A program made the position numbers and the translations under genes. The notes under the pieces are model-generated. The model searched no databases, had not been told where the DNA came from, and saw nothing but the letters and a program-made list of their open reading frames with translations. Below are positions 12,258 through 24,350 of a stretch of 64,000 bases of DNA, piece by piece. Within the stretch, counting starts at the first letter, position 1. The number at the start of each line of letters is the position of its first letter. Origin of the DNA: Dracaena cambodiana (taxonomy: Eukaryota > Streptophyta > Magnoliopsida > Asparagales > Asparagaceae); the NCBI GenBank assembly GCA_036321105.1, contig JAYEPQ010000004.1, positions 18,429,859-18,493,858 on the forward strand, written 5' to 3'.

Positions 12258-13555
12258 TTAGCCTTTTTTCAGTTTTGCATTTAATCTCTCCATCTTGTTT
12301 TTGATTTTTCTCAATTTATTTCTATCTTTCTTTTTTTTATTCAATAATAAAATTTTGAAGTTGGAAATCTTACCTTTATCGTCGATATTTGACCCACGAG
12401 CATCTTTCATAGCAGTAAGTATTTTGGTTTTATCAACTTGTGAAATAACATACTCACTTTGATATTGCGGAATCATGAGCTCGATTTTGGATTGTCCATC
12501 TAAATCATTAGGTACCATAATCTTTTCTTTTTGTAGTTCCTTCCAATCTTCAATTATTATAGGCTTGTCATGCAAATTTTCTTCAAATCTGTCATCAAAA
12601 TTCTTAAAAAAAAATGCCATACTAGTGGACTTATCATTAGTCAAGTTATTATGAAAGGATAAAAATTCTTTTTCACAAATTTCTTCACAATTTCCATCAA
12701 AAAAATCAAATGATAATGTGTCACTAGCAAGCTTACCATGAGATAAATCATCATGCAAAATATTTTATTTATCATCTGTTTCATCATAATTATTTTCATA
12801 ATGGTCTAAAATAGATTGATCACAATGTTGAATTATAGACTCATTATACACAAAATTATTTAACTCATTTTGAATCATATCTACTTCAAAAGATGACTGA
12901 AGTGGTTGCTCATTGGAGTTAGATATGTTCAAACTATTAGATGGTTGATCTCCAAAAAGTTTAGTTTGAGAAATTGCTTTAAGAAGATCTTCCATATAAG
13001 ATTCAATTTGAGAGAATGATTTTTGAGAAGATGATTTTAGCAAAGTTTCCATATCTTCCTCTATTCTACGTCTTCGTTCCTCAGACTCATGATCATAATT
13101 TTCTTTATTTTTCTCAAATAATTGCATCTCGAGATCATGAGTGAAATTTGAAGAATGATATGATGGATCAACGTACATATTTGATGACAGATATGAAGTG
13201 GTTGGAGGTAAATTCTCATGACATGCATACCTCGCGTCTAATCTTTTTAATCTTTCATCTAACATGTTCAATTGAATATCTTGTTCATGATTAAATGTAG
13301 AACATGAAGATGAATAGCCCATAAAGAAAGGATCAGATGGAGGACTCTCTTGGTATGCCTCTTGATTATATAAAAAATTAGAATTATTTATCAATTCATA
13401 ATTGTAATTTTGTGTATAAGAAGCACTCGTAGGTCATTATATGTGTTGTGAATTTGATTATGACCTAATCCTAGCGAACTTCCTATCAATGGACACTGAT
13501 AATAATTATGATATGGATCACGACAATGATAGCAACCAGTTTGATTTTGAAACAT
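12258..13555 (-). pseudogene. Element C gag-derived ORF, copy 2 (zinc knuckle plus coiled coil)
   Basis: Starting from the ATG at 13555 there is a perfect CX2CX4HX4C zinc knuckle (CYHCRDPYHNYYQC). After a frameshift near 13430 the frame continues as a 209-aa and then a 166-aa stretch, separated by a single in-frame stop at about 12762; the other copy has Glu there (DDKENI). The middle (residues about 80-150 of the 209-aa part) is charged and heptad-like, with RRRRIEEDME and SQIESYMEDLLK, and suggests a coiled coil. The C-terminus is Lys-rich. Retrotransposon Gag proteins carry such knuckles for nucleic acid binding. The capsid-type part is absent. Confidence 0.65.
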
Positions 13556-13930
13556 TTTTTTTAATTAATTTTTTTTGAAAAAAAGGTGGAGAGGGAGAGA
13601 GATGGAAAAGAAAAAAAAAGATTGATTGTTTTTTTTTTTTGAATTTTTTTTACAGAACCAGGGAACTAAATCATAGAACAGGAGGAAATTTGGATTCAGA
13701 ATTACCTTTACTTGCCGCTAATTGGCGGTTTTAGCCGCTAAATAGCGGCTGAACCAGAGAGTTTGACTCTCTGGTTTCTGCTGCTTAGTCCAGAGGCTCT
13801 TCTGATCCTTTTTGACTTCCTGTATATGCAATTTCTATTCCCTGCACACTCAACACACACTGTTAACCCGTAAAACTTTAGAAAAAGATAGAAAAATACC
13901 GTCGATCCCCAGCAACGGCGCCAAAAAACT
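13556..13930 (-). other. Element C leader and primer-binding site (copy 2)
   Basis: The primer site lies at 13905-13930 (minus: AGTTTTTTGGCGCCGTTGC followed by TGGGGATCG). The leader has short inverted words (gccgctaattggcggttttagccgctaa on the plus strand, split at 13716-13745) and a T/A-rich run at 13610-13650. No gene. Confidence 0.75.
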
Positions 13931-15172
13931 TGATGTGATAAATTACTGCAAGCGCACAGTATCGGTTGTAGCGCTTAACAGGTCGTCTCACAGAGATCTA
14001 AAGTATTTTGCAATTCTTACTTATTTTATAGTCTAACGGATTAACTAAGAGTTTCTAAATTGAAGTTGAGAGTTATTCTAATTAGCCTAAAATTTAGAAT
14101 CCACTAGTTTCCAACCATATTCTTACTTCTATTATCTTCTTCTTTCATAAAGAGGTGATCTTTTAGTTTAATCTTTATTTAAAGTGCCCTAAGTATGAGC
14201 TATAAAGTGGTGTGCAAGTATAACTCATCAAAGATGCTACTTTTCATAAAAACAAACTAAATATTTAGATAATTCAATGAAAAAGATAAAATCAACAACT
14301 CCAAACCCTAACTAAGCATAGGCTATCAAGAAACCAAATTCAAGTATAACCTATCAAAATCCTAATTTTTGAGTTCTTGTATTTTAATCTTTTTTATAGA
14401 AAAATCATGTCTTTATTATTTTATTTAAGAAGAAAATACTAGAGAATAATTACATGGTGAATTCTAATTTCATCTACATCCTAGAGCTAAACTAATTAGC
14501 TACACATGATTCTAGAATGCAATAAAATATAATCTAGAAAGCAAATAAATCTATACTAGAAAGTAATTAAATCTATCTAAAAAGCAAATAAAGATTAGAA
14601 AGCAATGACTTACCACTGGAGTACGGTATTGTGGCCGCCACCCCTTCAGCAAAATCCTGATTTTATTAATGAAAGACGAGTACAAAATAAATCCTAATCT
14701 ACATTAACTACTGCATAAAACCCTAGAATACAAGGATACGGCTAATATATGAGTTTCGGAAAACCAAACCCAATTCTAATACAATCGTGAAACTACAAGA
14801 TTACAACGAAGCCACTGGAGAAAATTCAACGTGTGGATCCACCATTAGGCCGCTAAAGCGGTAATTACCGCTAATTAGCTGTAAATATATTTTATAAATT
14901 CGTGAAATTTTGTTCACGTGCAATTCTTGTCTTTTACATTTAATTTTTCTGACTGTATTCGACTTTGAGTCTCTTCAACATCGTAGTCTCATAGTCTTGC
15001 CTACTTTAGAAACTTTTCGGACTTTGATTTCCTATTCCAACTCTGATTTCATGCCATCTCCTTGTACGAATAAAATTCCTGAAAAACACACTAACAATGC
15101 CCGAGTAACATTATTTATACACAAAAATAGGTAATATGAAGGCTATAAATATGCAATATATGGCACTCATCA
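13931..15172 (-). repeat. Element C LTR, inner copy
   Basis: 1242 bp with terminal TGATG...CATCA. On the minus strand it is preceded by the G-rich tract AAGTGCGGTGGTG (15173-15187), which fits a polypurine tract, so it is the 3' LTR of the complete unit 15173-19461. It is nearly identical to 18220-19461. Confidence 0.87.
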
Positions 15173-16603
15173 CACCACCGCACTTATCTTTTGTTAGTTC
15201 TCGAGTAAAACCTAAACCTAAAAAGAAAAATAAAAATCCTAACTTACTTTCGTAGGAATCGCGATTGCACTTAGCACGTGCAACAAGCCTTTAAACCCCT
15301 ACATTGCCCTAGTGGACGAGTTGTGTCTCGTGAGGGTTTGTAGTAAATATACCCACAAAATTCGTGAAGAAAATAGATTAAGGAATAAAGAAAAGAAAAA
15401 TAAGGATAACCAAAATTCAAGAAAAATAAAAATTTTATACAAAGGAAAGAAAAATCTTTTTTAATGATATTTTCATCAATTAATCTCACTAATATACAAA
15501 CTCAAGAACGCATTTAAATTATCAATTTTCAAATCGAGCATCATATGATACACTTATCATTTTAATCAAAAATTTAAACCCTATCTTTCAATACCTATTA
15601 ACAGAGAATCCATTGGCTCATATACATCTACGTGTACGTGTGATAGTCTACTTCGGCCTTAGACTCCAACTCTAACTCATGATTCATCTCCTCTCTCATA
15701 ACATTTTTTTCTTTTTCTTTTTTTTCTTTTTTTTATTTTTTCTTTTTAAGAATATTTCACCTCTCATGCGAATATTCACGCTTTCTTAGGCGCAACGTAC
15801 CCGATTACTTGGTTCATACTCTTTTCTTTTTTTTTTAGAATATTTCACCTTTCATGCGAATATCTACGCTTACTTAGGCGCAAAGTACCCGATTGCTCAG
15901 ATCATACTCTTTTCATTTCACTCTTGAGGCTATTGCCTTAATACCGGCGCACCTCATTATTTTATTCTTCACTTTTTTTTGTTTAGAGAGAGAATACTTA
16001 CTCAATCGTTATAATCTTTATTCTTAACCTAATAAACTATTGTGAAGTAAAAAATAGATATATACTTGCCTCAAAACTACTGTTAGCGATATTTATTTTT
16101 CAAATTTTAATCATTTTCATAAAATTCAAAGTCTATCATCCAATCACTCTCCTATCCAATTTCAAATCTAAATTTGTTTCTTTATTTGTAATTAGGTTGA
16201 TCTATTGATAAAATACATAAATTTGTGGTTAAATTTTTTTTTTTATTAATTTTTTTTTCAGTTTTTTTTAAATTTTTTTTCAGTTAATTACCCCAAAAAC
16301 TACCCAAAATGTAAAATAAAGAAACCTAAAAATCTAAAAAAAATAAAATCCTAAAAAATAAAAATCTCCTAATCCACTCCCCCACACCTAAACTTCTGTA
16401 TGCCCTCATACACAAACCAATGATGGTAAAATAAATAAGAAAACTATTATACAAATATTATATACTTATTAGAAAATTTAAACGGTTACGACCTCTTGAT
16501 CGCTTTCCACTCTCATAATGTGTCCTTTTATGTTTTGATATTGATGAACTTAGACTTTTTGTCAGTTTTCCATTTAATCTCTCCATCTTGTTTTTGATTT
16601 TTC
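15173..16603 (-). other. Element C internal region, 3' part
   Basis: No coding region. It contains the polypurine tract beside the LTR, two aatatttcacc...catgcgaatat repeat units (about 15750 and 15838) and A/T-rich sequence. The part from about 15735 leftwards to 15173 is missing from the second copy. Confidence 0.7.
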
Positions 16604-17846
16604 TCAATTTATTTCTATCTTTCTTTTTTTATTCAATAATAAAATTTTGAACTTGGAAATCGTATATTTATCGTCGATATTTGACCCACGAGCATCTTTC
16701 ATAGCAGTAAGTATTTTGGTTTTATCAACTTGTAAAATAACATACTCACTTTGATATTGCAGAATCATGAGCTCGATTTTGGATTGTCCATCTAAATTAT
16801 TAGGTACCATAATCTCTTTTTTTTGTAGTTCCTTCCAATCTTCAAGTATTATAGGCTTGTCATGCAAATTTTCTTCAAACCTGTCATCAAAATTCTTAAA
16901 AGAAAATGCCATACTAGTGGACTTATCATTAGTCAAGTTATTATGAAGGGACAAAAATTCTTCTTCACAAATTTCTTCATAATTTCCATCAAAAGAATCA
17001 AATGATAATGTGTTACTAGCAAACTCACCATGAGATAAATCATCAAGCAAAATATTTTCTTTATCATCAGTTTCATCATAATTATTTTCACAATGGTCTA
17101 AAATAGATTGATCACAATGTTGAATTATAGACTCATTATACACAAAATTATTTAACTCATTTTGAATCATATCTACTTCAAAAGATGACTAAAGTGGTTA
17201 CTCATTGGAGTTAGATATGTTCAAACTATTAGATGGTTGATCTCCAAAAAGTTTATTTTGAGAAATTGTTTTAAGAAGATCTTCCATATAAGATTCAATT
17301 TGAGAAAATGATTTTTGAGAAGATGATTTTAGCAAAACTTCCATATCTTTCTCTATTCTACGTCTTCGTTCCTTAGACTCATGATCATAATTTTCCTTAT
17401 TTTTCTCAAATAATTGCATCTCGAGGTCATGAGTAAAATTTGAAGAATGATATGATGGACCTATGTACATATTTGATGATGATATGAAGTGGTTGGAGGT
17501 AGATTCTCATGACATGCATACATTGCTTCTAATCTTTTTAATCTTTCATCTAACATGTTCAATTGAATATCTTGTTCATGATTAAATGTAGAACATGAAA
17601 ATGAATAGCCCATAAAGAAAGGATTAGATGGAGGACTCTCTTGGTATGCCTCTTGATTATATGAAAAATTAGAATTATTCATCCATTCATAATTGTAATT
17701 TTGTGTATAAGAGGCACTCGTAGGTCATTATATGTGTTGTGAATTTGATTATGACCTAATCCTAGCGAACTTCCTATCCATGGACATTGATAATAATTAT
17801 GATATGGATCACGATAATGATAGCAACCAGTTTGATTTTGAAACAT
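16604..17846 (-). pseudogene. Element C gag-derived ORF, copy 1
   Basis: The same protein as at 12258-13555. The zinc knuckle has lost its second Cys (CYHYRD). There is the same frame change after the knuckle, a further break near 17465 and a stop at about 17190, but Glu is retained where copy 2 has a stop. The rest (coiled-coil region, DYxxxLHDKP-type acidic region) agrees with copy 2. The two copies complement each other's breaks, so the ancestral frame was probably about 400 residues long. Function beyond nucleic-acid binding is unknown. Confidence 0.6.
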
Positions 17847-18219
17847 TTTTTTTAATTAATTTTTTTTTGAAAAAAGGTGGAGAGGGAGAGAGATGGAAAA
17901 GAAAAAAAAAGATTGATTGTATTTTTTTGAATTTTTTTTTACAGAACCAAGGAACTAAATCATAGAACAGGAAGAAATTTGGGTTCGGAATTACCTTTAC
18001 TTGCCGCTAATTGGCGGTTTTGGCTGCTAAATAGCGGCTGAACCAGAGAGTTTGACTCTCTGGTTTCTGCTGCTTAGTCCAGAGGCTCTTCTGATCCTTT
18101 TTGACTTCTTGTATCTGCAATTTCTATTCTCTGCACACTCAACACACACTGTTAACCCGTAAAGCTTTAGAAAAAGCTAGAAAAATACCGTCGATCCCCA
18201 GCAACGACCCCAAAAAACT
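17847..18219 (-). other. Element C leader and mutated primer site (copy 1)
   Basis: Equivalent to 13556-13930. The primer core reads TTTGGGGTCGTTGCTGGGG on the minus strand instead of TTTGGCGCCGTTGCTGGGG, so this copy's primer site is damaged. Confidence 0.7.
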
Positions 18220-19461
18220 TAATGTGATAAATTACTGCAAGCGCACAGTATCGGTTGTAGCGCTTAACAGGTCGTCTCACAGAGATCTAAGGTATTTTGC
18301 AATTCTTACTTATTCTATAGTCTAACGGATTAACTAAGAGTTTCTAAATTGAAGTTGAGAGTTATTCTAATTAGCCTAAAATTTAGAATCCACTAGTTTC
18401 CAACTATATTCTTACTTCTATTATCTTCTTCTTTCATAAAGAGGTGATCTTTTAGTTTAATCTTTATTTAAAGTGCCCTAAGTATGAGCTATCAAGTGGT
18501 GTGCAAGTATAACTCATCAAAGATGCTACTTTTCATAAAAACAAACTAAATATTTAGATAATTCAATGAAAAAGATAAAATCAATAACTCCAAACCCTAA
18601 CTAAGCATAGGCTATCAAGAAACCAAATTCAAGTATAACCTATCAAAATCCTAATCTTCGAGTTCTTGTATTTTAATCTTTTTTATAGAAAAATCATGTC
18701 TTTATTATTTTATTTAAGAAGAAAATACTAGAGAATAATTACATGGTGAATTCTAATTTCATCTACATCCTAGAGCTAAACTAATTAGCTACACATGATT
18801 CTATAAAGCAATAAAATCTATTCTAGAAAGCAAATAAATCAATACTAGAAAGCAATTAAATCTATCTAAAAAGCAAATAAAGATTAGAAAGCAATGACTT
18901 ACCACTGGAGCACGGTATTGTGGCCGCCACCCTTCAGCAAAACCCTTATTTTATTAATGAAAGACGAGTACAAAATAAATCCTAATCTACATTAACTACT
19001 GTATAAAATCCTAGAATACAAGGATATGGCTAATATATAGGTTTCGGAAAACCAAACCTAATTCTAATACAATCGTGAAACTACAAGATTGCAACGAAGC
19101 CACTGGAGAAAATTCCACGTGTGGATCCACCATTAGGCCGCTAAAAGCGGTAATTACCGCTAATTAGCTGTAAATATATTTTATAAATTCGTGAAATTTT
19201 GTTCACGTGCAACTATTGTTTTTTACATTTAATTTTCCTGACTGTATTCGACTTTGAGTCGCTTCAGCATCGTAGTCTCGTAGTCTTGCCCACTTTAGAA
19301 ACTTTTCGGAATTTGATTTCCTATTCCAACTCTGATTTCATGTCATCTCCTTGTACGAATAAAATTCCTGAAAAACACACTAACAATACCCAAGTAGCAT
19401 TATTTATATACAAAAATAGGTAATATGAAGGCTATAAATATGCAATATATGACACTCATCA
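18220..19461 (-). repeat. Element C LTR, outer copy (5' LTR)
   Basis: 1242 bp, minus strand TGATGAGTGTC...CATTA. It abuts the protease remnant of element B at 19462. Confidence 0.87.
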
Positions 19462-20653
19462 ACAAACATGATAGAGATAAAATAGTGTGAAGCTCCAGAA
19501 TCAAATAGAGTAGTTGCTGGTGTATTGCCAACTAAAATCATACCTGCCACGACTCCCCAGTGGTCTGAGCCTGCTCAGCATTCATTAGTCTAACCTGTCC
19601 CTGTCTCTATCCTGCTCCTCTTTGGGCTCTGGTATAGGCTTGTTGTTGTGTCTCCAAGGATCTCTTCTGGTTCGGTCCTTCAGTCCTCCGATCCTGTGAT
19701 CCCACAGCAACTGGTCTCGATGCTGGCTGATAAGGAACTCTGCCTGCTGGTTGTTGCCTTGACTGCGCTCTCGGACAATTAGTTATCTGATGATCCACTG
19801 ACCCACATATCAGATATAGCCCCAAAGCTCTTCTACACTGCTTCTAAACATGCCTCGGCTTATTGCAGAAATTGCATACTAAAGGACCTTCTTTATTAAC
19901 CACTGCTTGTCGCTTTGCTGGAGGGCCTCCAAATCTCTGGGAAGAATTTGCTCCCTGATTAAATGGCCTTTTAAATGTCGTCGGCCTCCCTTCCTTGGCT
20001 ACTTGCTCCAGGCGACACGCTGCTTCAAACATCTCCGAGTAAGTCCTATAATTATGACCTTCTAGATGCTCCCTTAGATAATACCTCAATCCTTATTGGA
20101 ACATATGTGCTCGCTCATCTTCATCAGCTATCAGGTTTGAAGCGAATCGACTGAGCCTCACGAACTCTGCAGCATAGGCATCTACAGTCCGATCTCCTTG
20201 CTGTAGTGTCAGAAATTTCTTTCTCATTTCTTGCCTTGCTGATGCATGAAAGAATCTCGCAAGAAATGCTTCCACAAACTTCTCCCAGGTTAGGGGTTCC
20301 TTGTGCTTTACTTCTTCAGCAAGCTACCATGTTCTAGCTATATCAGTTAACTGAATACACACTACCTCTACTCGATTTTCTTTTGGAATTCTTCCAGCCC
20401 TTAGAAGATTCTCCATATCTACAATCCACTGTTTAGCTTTCAGTGGTCCTTCTGTCCCAGAAAATACTGATGGATGCAGTCTCCGAAAGTCTGACACCAT
20501 TACAGTCCTTTCTGGCTCTTTAGACTGCAACATTCTTTCTAATATCATTATCGTGGTCTCCTGCGTCTGTGCTACTCTTTGTACTAAGCTCCTAAGATCA
20601 GAAGTATCATCTATCGGACTTGCACTCGTACTCACAGGAGATTGGGTCGACAT
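19462..20653 (-). pseudogene. Element B gag-protease remnant
   Basis: The Met at 20653 opens a gypsy-type Gag (KAKQWIVDMENLL, then FLARFFHASARQEMRKKF, YAAEFVRLSRFA), followed by two zinc-knuckle remnants (CNFCNKPRHV and CGSVDHQITNCP) and an aspartic protease active site, LFDSGASHYFIS (about 19500). In-frame stops lie near 20325, 20091, 19842 and 19606. The protease is cut after FVDE by element C at 19461. The size and order (gag, CCHC, DSGA) are normal for a chromovirus. It pairs with the pol remnant at 9334-11432. Confidence 0.9.
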
Positions 20654-20858
20654 TATCCTGTAACGAACCAGGTAAGAATCAATAAAAAGAATTCAAGATA
20701 GATATCTCAAACGAATAGAAAACAATAGGATAGGTACGATACTAGATCTAATAGGTATCAAAGAATGAGAAATAATTATTACGAATAAGTCACAGACATG
20801 TTCTTATGTGGCAGTAGTCCTATGGTCTTCCACCTAAATCTAGGCTTTGATACCACCC
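20654..20858 (-). promoter_or_regulatory. Element B primer-binding site and leader
   Basis: The minus strand reads TGGTATCAAAGC at 20855-20844, 3 bp after the LTR end. This matches the primer-binding site for initiator tRNA-Met common in plant LTR elements. The remaining leader leads into the gag ATG at 20653. Confidence 0.85.
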
Positions 20859-23769
20859 TGTAAGGTCCCCGTTTTTCAGCTGCTTCCCAAAACGGAGGAC
20901 GTTACTTCTTACTTGCACTAGACAACTCAACAGTCACAGGATCTTAGAATAACCGTAACTACTGCCACAATCAGATGAATAAATAACATGTCTGAAACTG
21001 AAATGATTTCATTTATATAAAGAGTTCATTACATAAAATGACACACTGCTTTAAATATGAACACAAAAGAATAAAACGAGAAAGCAGTGCTCAGACAAAA
21101 GGAAATATAAACAAAATATACAAAGACTCTCCAGATAGTACTTCGCTTGCCTATTGTCACTCGATCTGTTCAACGAAGTACGGGTCTTTAACTGGGGCTG
21201 GATCCCCTTCTTCACGTTTCAAATCTGGGTTCAAAACCCAGGAAATTAAACCCAGCAAGTAACACATTTAAAAAGAGAAATTGTGTACTATCATAGTACA
21301 TGAATATCAGTGTGCATGAGCATGTTTATGTCAGTGTTATTTGTGTGCATATAAATTAACATGAAGGCAACATATAAATTAACATGAAGACAACATATAA
21401 ATTAACATGAAGGCAAGTATAAATAAATGCATAAATAAATAAACATGATAATAACTACTCTATGTATTTAATCATATAATCTATTGGTCTCAGTCATCGT
21501 CCAATTTAATTTTAGAAACTGTATTAATGGATAAAATAGCGCTATTCTCCATTGTCGTATAAGTGCTCGTGCATACCGGGACCCGGTCACAATATTCATG
21601 GCGCTGAACCATGATATGCCGCTAGGCACTACAATCAAGTTCCATACTGTATTACAGTAACGGACATACCACTCTAGGTAAATATCAATTGGTGATCCAG
21701 TAATCACCTAGGCCGCTACAGTAAAAAAATCCTGGCCCTAACAATACAATCAATTCTTATACGGTAAGGCTCTTATCCATCATATAGTTTCTCCCGCCCC
21801 CGTGTTCATAATGAATTATGCACATGAAAAAATTATTTTACATTTATTTTTTTACTTTTTTTTTCTTTCTTTAATTATTTTTCAATTCATGATAGCATGC
21901 TTATATTTCCATGACTGTATATGACATGTAGTATCATAACACATGATCTGCAATATTAAAACACATGACTTGTAATATCAAAACACATGAAATGTAGTAT
22001 TAAAGTACATGATTTGTAGCATGATAAATTAACACATGATATATTAATGCACAATTGGTTCAATTCTTAGTACCAATCAATAACCAACTTGGGAATCAAG
22101 TGAATCATGCAATAATAATTTCTACCTATCAATTATTTCCAATTAATCCAAACTAAGCCCAAATCCAATCCCACTAAATTCCCACTTGTTTTTATTTTAT
22201 AAATATATATTTTTTTCTTTTCTGTCAGGCCCAAACCAGCTGTTATTATTATTTTTATATATTTTTTTCTTTTCTGGCCCAAGTCCATTTCCTCCTTCTA
22301 TTTTATTTTTATTTTTTTTTCTTTTACAAGACTGGGCCGGGCCCACTGCTATTAGTATTTTTTTTCTTCCTAGCCCAAGTCCATCAAGCCCAGTTTATTT
22401 TTTTTTCCTGCAGCACAGGCCCATGATCTCTCCCTCTCTCTCTGGTTTTTTTTTCTTATTTTCTTTGGGCCGGGCCAGGCCCAGTTCACCATTTCTTTTT
22501 TTTTCCTTCTGGGCTGGGCCAGGCCCATGATCTCTCTCTTTCTATTTTTTTTTCTTTATTTTCTTTTTTCTCTTTTCCTAGGCCCATGATCTCTCTCTTT
22601 CTATTTTTTTTTCTTTATTTTCTTTTTTCTCTTTTCCTATCTCTTCGGCCCATGATCTCTTTCTCTCTATTGTTTTTTTCTTTTCCTATTTTCGCGTCGG
22701 TTCAAATATTTGCATGGGTACAAATAAGAAATAAGATTTCTTATACGTAAATTTTTTTCTTTTAAATAAAAAAAAATAATAATAAGCAAATATCATAATA
22801 TTTTATATATCAATTTTCGCCCACTAATCTGGTTCAGTTCTCAATATCAGTTCATGGTGCAAAATATGAACCAAGTATTTTTACAAGACACAAATTTAAA
22901 TTAAATAAAGAAACGAAACAAAACATTTTACGTACACAAATTTAAATTAAATAAGGAAACAAACGAAAATAGATATAAATAAAATAACGAAATGAATGAA
23001 AATAGCAGTATTACTTGCATCGGTTTGATCTCGAATATTCGGTTCGAATCCTCGGTTCGGTTTGATTTTTCCTTTTATTTTTTTTCTCTTTTTTTTTCTG
23101 TTGATTTTGGCTGAGAGGAGAAGAGAGGGTGAGAGTGCTGCTGGGTTCTGGTGGGATTGGCCGAGAGGAGAAGAGAGGATGAGAGAGTTTAATTTTCTTC
23201 TTTCTCTCTTTTATATATGCATTTTCTTTCTCACATCCTGGTGACACCTCCCTCATCAAACATTCTCCCATGTGACACCTCCTAAAATTTTATGCCACCC
23301 GTTCTCAATCACGACAACACAGCACACTCCTCCTTTATTTTATTTTAACTTATTTATTTATTTATTTATTTAATAATTTAATAATTTTGGTTTCGTGTAC
23401 TATTATCCAAATACTACCAAATTTATGTAGGACGTAGTGCTCGACGAGGGGAATACTACAAAATTATCCATTTGTTATTTCGATGTCAGGAATAAATGAA
23501 CCGAAATTTCAAAATAATTAGAAGCATAATTTTAATTTTATTAAATTAGCAATTTTGGGAGTATTTTTCGGCCTCGTAAGAAAAATCTCCAAAAATTCTA
23601 AATATTACAAAACTAATAATCGCAAAGACCGAATGTCATTTGGGTTTGTAGATTTAAAGTTATGTTAACCGAAAGTTATTTCGGTGTCCAAAATTGACTT
23701 CGGTGGATTTATTCAGCACGACTGGTCTCAAAAGAGCAATACATGTAGCTCGAATTTTGGGGTATTACA
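20859..23769 (-). repeat. Element B 5' LTR
   Basis: 2911 bp. The minus strand starts TGTAATACCCCAAAATTCG. It contains a 61-bp direct duplication (about 22516-22637, core ggcccatgatctctctcttt) that is absent from the 3' LTR. T-rich tracts with GGCCCA motifs occupy 22220-22520. The antisense ORFs in it are low-complexity artefacts. Confidence 0.9.
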
Positions 23770-24350
23770 CGTATCAACGAATTTGGTTTGCCTTTACTAA
23801 CAACCATCTGAATTGGACTAGCCATGTTATTTCCCTCAGCATTGTAAGTTGTCGAGAATTTCGTTTGGTCTTAAATGCCAAACTTTTCCTCTTCCCTTTG
23901 CTTTAGCAGTTTTGGACAGTTTATGCTTTTAATCGCCAGCATGATGGGTTGGTAAGAAATTGGTTCTCTTTCCGTTACCTTGACGGTATCGGACAGTTCA
24001 TGCTTTTACACCCAGCATGATAGGTTTGCAAGAAACTTATTCTCTTCCCGTTGCTTTAACGGTGTTGGGCAATTCATACTTTTATCCCCAACATGATGGG
24101 TTGGTGAGAAACTAGTTATTTTCCCGTTGTCTTAACTACGTTGGGCAATTCATACTTTTACCCCCAACATGATAGGTTTACGAGGACTTCGTTTGGGCTT
24201 ACATACCAAACATTTCCTCTATCCTTATTCATAGAGACGTGGGATTGCTTTCGTCTGATACTCTAGTTGGGGTGCGAAGCGACACCTTAACGGCGAGTCA
24301 CCATTTCTTCATTTACTGTAATAAAGAAAAGGTCGGATGACTTCATTCAC
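23770..24350 (-). other. Element A internal region 3' of pol, with imperfect 75-78-bp repeats
   Basis: Continues element A after the nested insertion. From about 23930 to 24190 there are three to four degenerate units of ttggtgagaaactagtta...gggcaattcatactttta. These are the same repeat seen as a clean 78-bp array at 40735-41180. No gene. Confidence 0.7.

Larger units (their letters stand above)
11450..19461 (-). mobile_element. Element C: gypsy-type element in LTR-internal-LTR-partial internal form
   Basis: On the minus strand: LTR (19461-18220), internal (18219-15173), LTR (15172-13931), then a second internal region (13930-11450) that stops short. Both LTRs are 1242 bp and begin TGATGAGTGCC/TGATGAGTGTC. 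After each comes a primer site of the TTGGCGCCGTTGCTGGGG type, typical of Athila/Tat gypsy elements; the 18.2-kb copy is mutated at this site. The only ORF is a gag-derived zinc-knuckle/coiled-coil frame. No pol was seen, so it is non-autonomous. The third LTR and about 0.56 kb of internal DNA are missing at the left end. Confidence 0.85.
6375..23774 (-). mobile_element. Element B: Tekay/Del-like chromovirus, minus strand, nested in element A
   Basis: LTRs lie at 6380-9220 (2841 bp) and 20859-23769 (2911 bp). The flanks tctat (6375-6379) and cgtat (23770-23774) look like a mutated 5-bp target duplication. Removing the element rejoins element A sequence (ccttatctat + caacgaatttgg matches agctatcaacggatttg of the other copy). 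Gag and protease remnants follow the primer site, and RNase H, integrase and a chromodomain-like end precede the 3' LTR. The middle of pol is missing, replaced by element C. All frames carry stops, so it cannot move by itself. Confidence 0.9.

Noticed and set aside
20844..20855. tRNA-Met-like words (also at 37712 and 63187) as tRNA genes
   Set aside because: Only the 12-base primer complement is present; no cloverleaf.
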